Source: Fratercula arctica
Lineage: Eukaryota > Chordata > Aves > Charadriiformes > Alcidae
Direction of reading: 5' to 3'
Assembly: GCA_947846985.1 (NCBI GenBank)
Contig: CANTUZ010000002.1
Coordinates: 59,662,563 to 59,726,562 of the forward strand
Length of the DNA stretch: 64,000 nt
Part shown: piece by piece, positions 60,977-64,000 of the stretch
Position numbering within the stretch: the stretch's first letter is position 1
Layout: every line of letters begins with the position of its first letter
Translations under genes and position numbers: made by a program
Notes under the pieces: generated by a model
Told to the model about the DNA's origin: nothing
What the model saw: the letters and a program-made list of their open reading frames with translations, nothing else
Databases searched by the model: none

Positions 60977-63900
60977 TACATTTTAAAAATTGGTATTTTC
61001 ATTGATTATGATTCTGTTTTGGGTTTTTTTTTCTGATGTTCATCTTTTTTCTTCTATGATACAGCAGAAGATAAAACAATGATGATAAAGCAATATACTG
61101 CTGTCTTGGAAATCTAAGTTGGTAACTTAAAGGTAGCTGATTCTGAAACTTTTTGTCTCTTTCTTCAAAAAACAGTGGTTTTTACATCACAAGCCATTTT
61201 CTTCTTGCTTTTATTCAGAACCAGAAATGAGATAAAAGTCAGTGACTCAACTTTGCTTAAAAAAATAATTTCCAAAGACACATAAAAATGAGCAACAAAA
61301 GGCAAGAGAAGGAATGAATACCGTATCATAGTGACAAAACGCTGAGATGGATTCTGCCACATTTCTGTTATCTTTCTGTTTCATAAATATTTAACAAATG
61401 AGTCAACTGAGTTCCATATATGCTTTTATTGTTTTCCTACTTTTACTTACTTAGGATTACATTATGTGTGTGCAACTTTTTAGGTGGAATAGAAGTTGGT
61501 GAAAAAGAGAAATTAAAGCAAATCTGAGTGAGGAAGGAAAATAGTTGAAAAATGGTATCCCTGAGTCCAAAAAGCAACTTTCCCAAAGTTGCTGGTTAAG
61601 ATCCCTATGTTTTGGTTCCACATCCTGATTTTACCATCAGATTTACCTGGGTTTTTTTCTTTTGTGGATGGAAGGATTCTAAATGCCTCCCTTGGATGGA
61701 GGAATATACATGCAGAGAGAGACATCTCATTCACACAGATCAGAAACTGGGTATTTCTGTAGAATTTTGTTAGCACTATTTTACCCTAGGTAAGCATGCG
61801 TAATTAATTGTAGGTTTTTTGGACAGACATAGTTTCATTGGTCCCAGTGGAGGTTTCCAAGCTGATAGACGAAAGACTGGATCTGCCCCACTGTGATAAT
61901 GGCAGTCGCTGTTTTTCTTCTGACAATTGTGTGACTGTGAAATATATGTTGAAAGTCACAGATCAGAAATGTGCACAGGCACAGTTTTGTTTCAGGTTCT
62001 TTATATGAAGGGCTTCCCAATTTTGAGTAGCCACTGTGTCTTGAAGCTTTTGATCCAGGTCTTGAGAAACTATGCTGACTAAGTCAATCTGGTAAAAGAG
62101 TATGCCAAAGCCTGGAGATGTGATCCTTCAGTTCATTTCACGTGAACAAATTTTAGTGGATGCTTCTAAACATTCTATTATCTCTGCTTCTTAGAAGATG
62201 CCTGGAAAGCTTAAGATGCCCTCATAGTCACCGAAGCAATTTTTACTCATAAATCCAAAATAAATTTAAAAAAAAAGAAAAAATCAGGCTAAAATCCTGA
62301 AATTCCACAGGTTAGAAAACAGAGTTATACCACTCGGAGTGCTTTGACATAAATAGATGTGTAAGTACTTAGTGTTGCTGTAGTAGCTGTTCAAACATCT
62401 GTATGCTGGCTCACCAGTGTGTCTCCAGAAGTAAGAAAATAGTTCAATTTCTGTTGCCCATTCATTCTTACCTGTGTGGAAACTGCCAGTAACAGTTGTG
62501 ATTATATAGACAACTGTCTGCTAGGACTTTGCCTGAAATCATCAGTTTTTCATATATAACCACGTGCAGCTGATGGATTTTCCAGTTACTATTAACTTGG
62601 CATAAATTTGAGTCTATGAGAATGTACATGTAGAATTGCTGCTGCTCTGAGCCATTCAATTGCCTGGAACTGGATTTTGGGAGGTTTCATACTTATTTGG
62701 AGAGAGAGAAAGACTAACAATCTGAACAGTCAGAGGTTTCATCTACTGCTGTTGTATGTATAGATGTCAAAGAGAGAAAAAGCTACTTTAATCATATCCT
62801 GTCAGTTTAAATGTAGGGCTTTTTATTTCCTATTTTTCTGGGAAATTATATACAGTACTGTACCACAGAATCACATAAGTACCAGACAGGAAAACCTGCA
62901 GGAAAATGTTGCCATAGTCTAGATTTTGAGCAAATAGCCTAGCAAGACATTTTCATTTTCAAAAGTCAAACCTGACATTATATTTACGGCTTTGTTTAGA
63001 TTCTTTTTTTCTTTTTGTGCATCTCCATCTAGAGTTTACAAAGAAAATAGACCTGCTGTGATGTGAACCCCAAAGGAAAGATATGCTGCCTCTGTAATAT
63101 ACTGAAATGTCAGGAAATCATTTATTGAGCCACTGGTGCCTTTAGTGGCTGGTTATAATTTGCTTTGCTGTCTGATAATGTGTGTGTTTGTCGATCAATT
63201 ATCTCAAGAGCTCTTTGGAGCCATAAGGTCATCTTTCGCATATTTGTCAGATACTTCTCTGCAGAGATGCCAAGTAGCACATTTTTCTTCCAGAACTTAA
63301 TAGATCATCCCTCAAAGTAAGTGAAGAAAAGGATTATCTGGTGATGGCAAGACTCTCAATGATGTAGCTTGCCATACATATGCTTATATAGATACATATA
63401 AAGAGCAAATTGTAGTAAGGAGTTTTACCTAAAAAAGTATCCTTTAGCCTCTTTCAGATCAGTGATAGACAATCCACTTGTGAGAACCTTTATTCAAATA
63501 CCAGTATTTAAATATTGACTGCATGCAGGTGGACAGAAGAGTCTTGTGACACCAGCATCATTTCTCTCTGTGGTCCAAGAATCAATAGCCCTTCTGGGAG
63601 GAGTCCAGTCTTCAATGCTGGGAGCAGGACTTGTGAACACCAGCATCACTTGCTTTCTTCTTTGGACTGTAGCAGTGTAATGCATTTTTACTAGGAGTTG
63701 AGGAGCCATAAAGGGAGAAAAGGAGATGAACCCACAGTATGTCAAACAGATGAAGTTATTCAATATCAAATAGTAATAACAATTTAACAGCACCTTTACT
63801 GGAAAATTTTAAGGCACGTTGCAAACATTAATTGAGAGACAGAAGTGCATAACGGATAGTTAAAGTATATGTGATTAACTTAGGTACAGAAAGCTAAAGT

Positions 63901-64000
63901 GGTATGATAATATTTCATCTTGGTAATAGAATTTCTACTGAAAGCAATCCTAAAAATCAGCTCTAGTTTACACCAGTTTTACACTAATGTATAAATTCGC
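60977..64000. other. AT-rich non-coding stretch to the right edge
   Basis: Short open frames up to 99 codons with no recognisable domain. No known repeat, RNA gene or strong exon candidate is seen. Confidence 0.35.

Noticed and set aside
1..64000. Bacterial, phage, CRISPR or tRNA/rRNA content
   Set aside because: No spaced direct-repeat arrays, cloverleaf sequences or rRNA signatures were seen by eye, and frame density fits vertebrate non-coding DNA.

Overview
The window looks like nuclear DNA from a bird, most likely intergenic or deep intronic. The evidence is: AT-rich sequence dense in stop codons and homopolymer runs; two degraded CR1 LINE copies, with CR1-type reverse-transcriptase peptides and the bird-style 3' end built on repeats of ATTCTATG; and two solitary endogenous-retrovirus LTRs, one with an avian alpharetrovirus-like layout. 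There are no operons, Shine-Dalgarno sites, phage genes or CRISPR arrays. No complete host gene can be read, and nearly all the longer open frames look like chance or repeat-driven frames.

Layout. 1-37.99 kb is mostly unique AT-rich DNA with homopolymers, short microsatellites, several perfect palindromes (an unusual cluster lies at 9.55-9.82 kb), a G-rich tract near 16.0 kb and a GC-richer block at 14.5-15.35 kb. 37.99-38.64 kb holds a plus-strand CR1 fragment with a second, very short CR1 inserted in it. 38.98-41.44 kb is a GC-rich mosaic: probable ancient amniote interspersed repeats, a 206-bp (CTTCC)n array and three diverged units of a roughly 170-180 bp tandem repeat. It is followed directly by a 327-bp solo LTR flanked by a perfect 6-bp target duplication (41446-41772). 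41.8-51.6 kb is unique AT-rich DNA. 51.63-53.64 kb is a minus-strand, 5'-truncated CR1 split in its 3' region by a 740-bp solo LTR. 53.64-64 kb is again unique AT-rich sequence.

Host coding content. Several short open segments have good splice-like borders: plus 14264-14400, 23904-23980, 24287-24315 and 55150-55226; minus 318-444, 43958-44011 and 56236-56314. Two plus-strand pairs are phase-compatible with the exon-like segment at 55150. I do not recognise any of the peptides, and in 64 kb of AT-rich DNA chance examples are expected, so they are given only as low-confidence candidates. I did not find a convincing undescribed system. The best leads for a second look are the hairpin cluster at 9.55-9.82 kb, the candidate exons, and the repeat mosaic at 39-41.8 kb.
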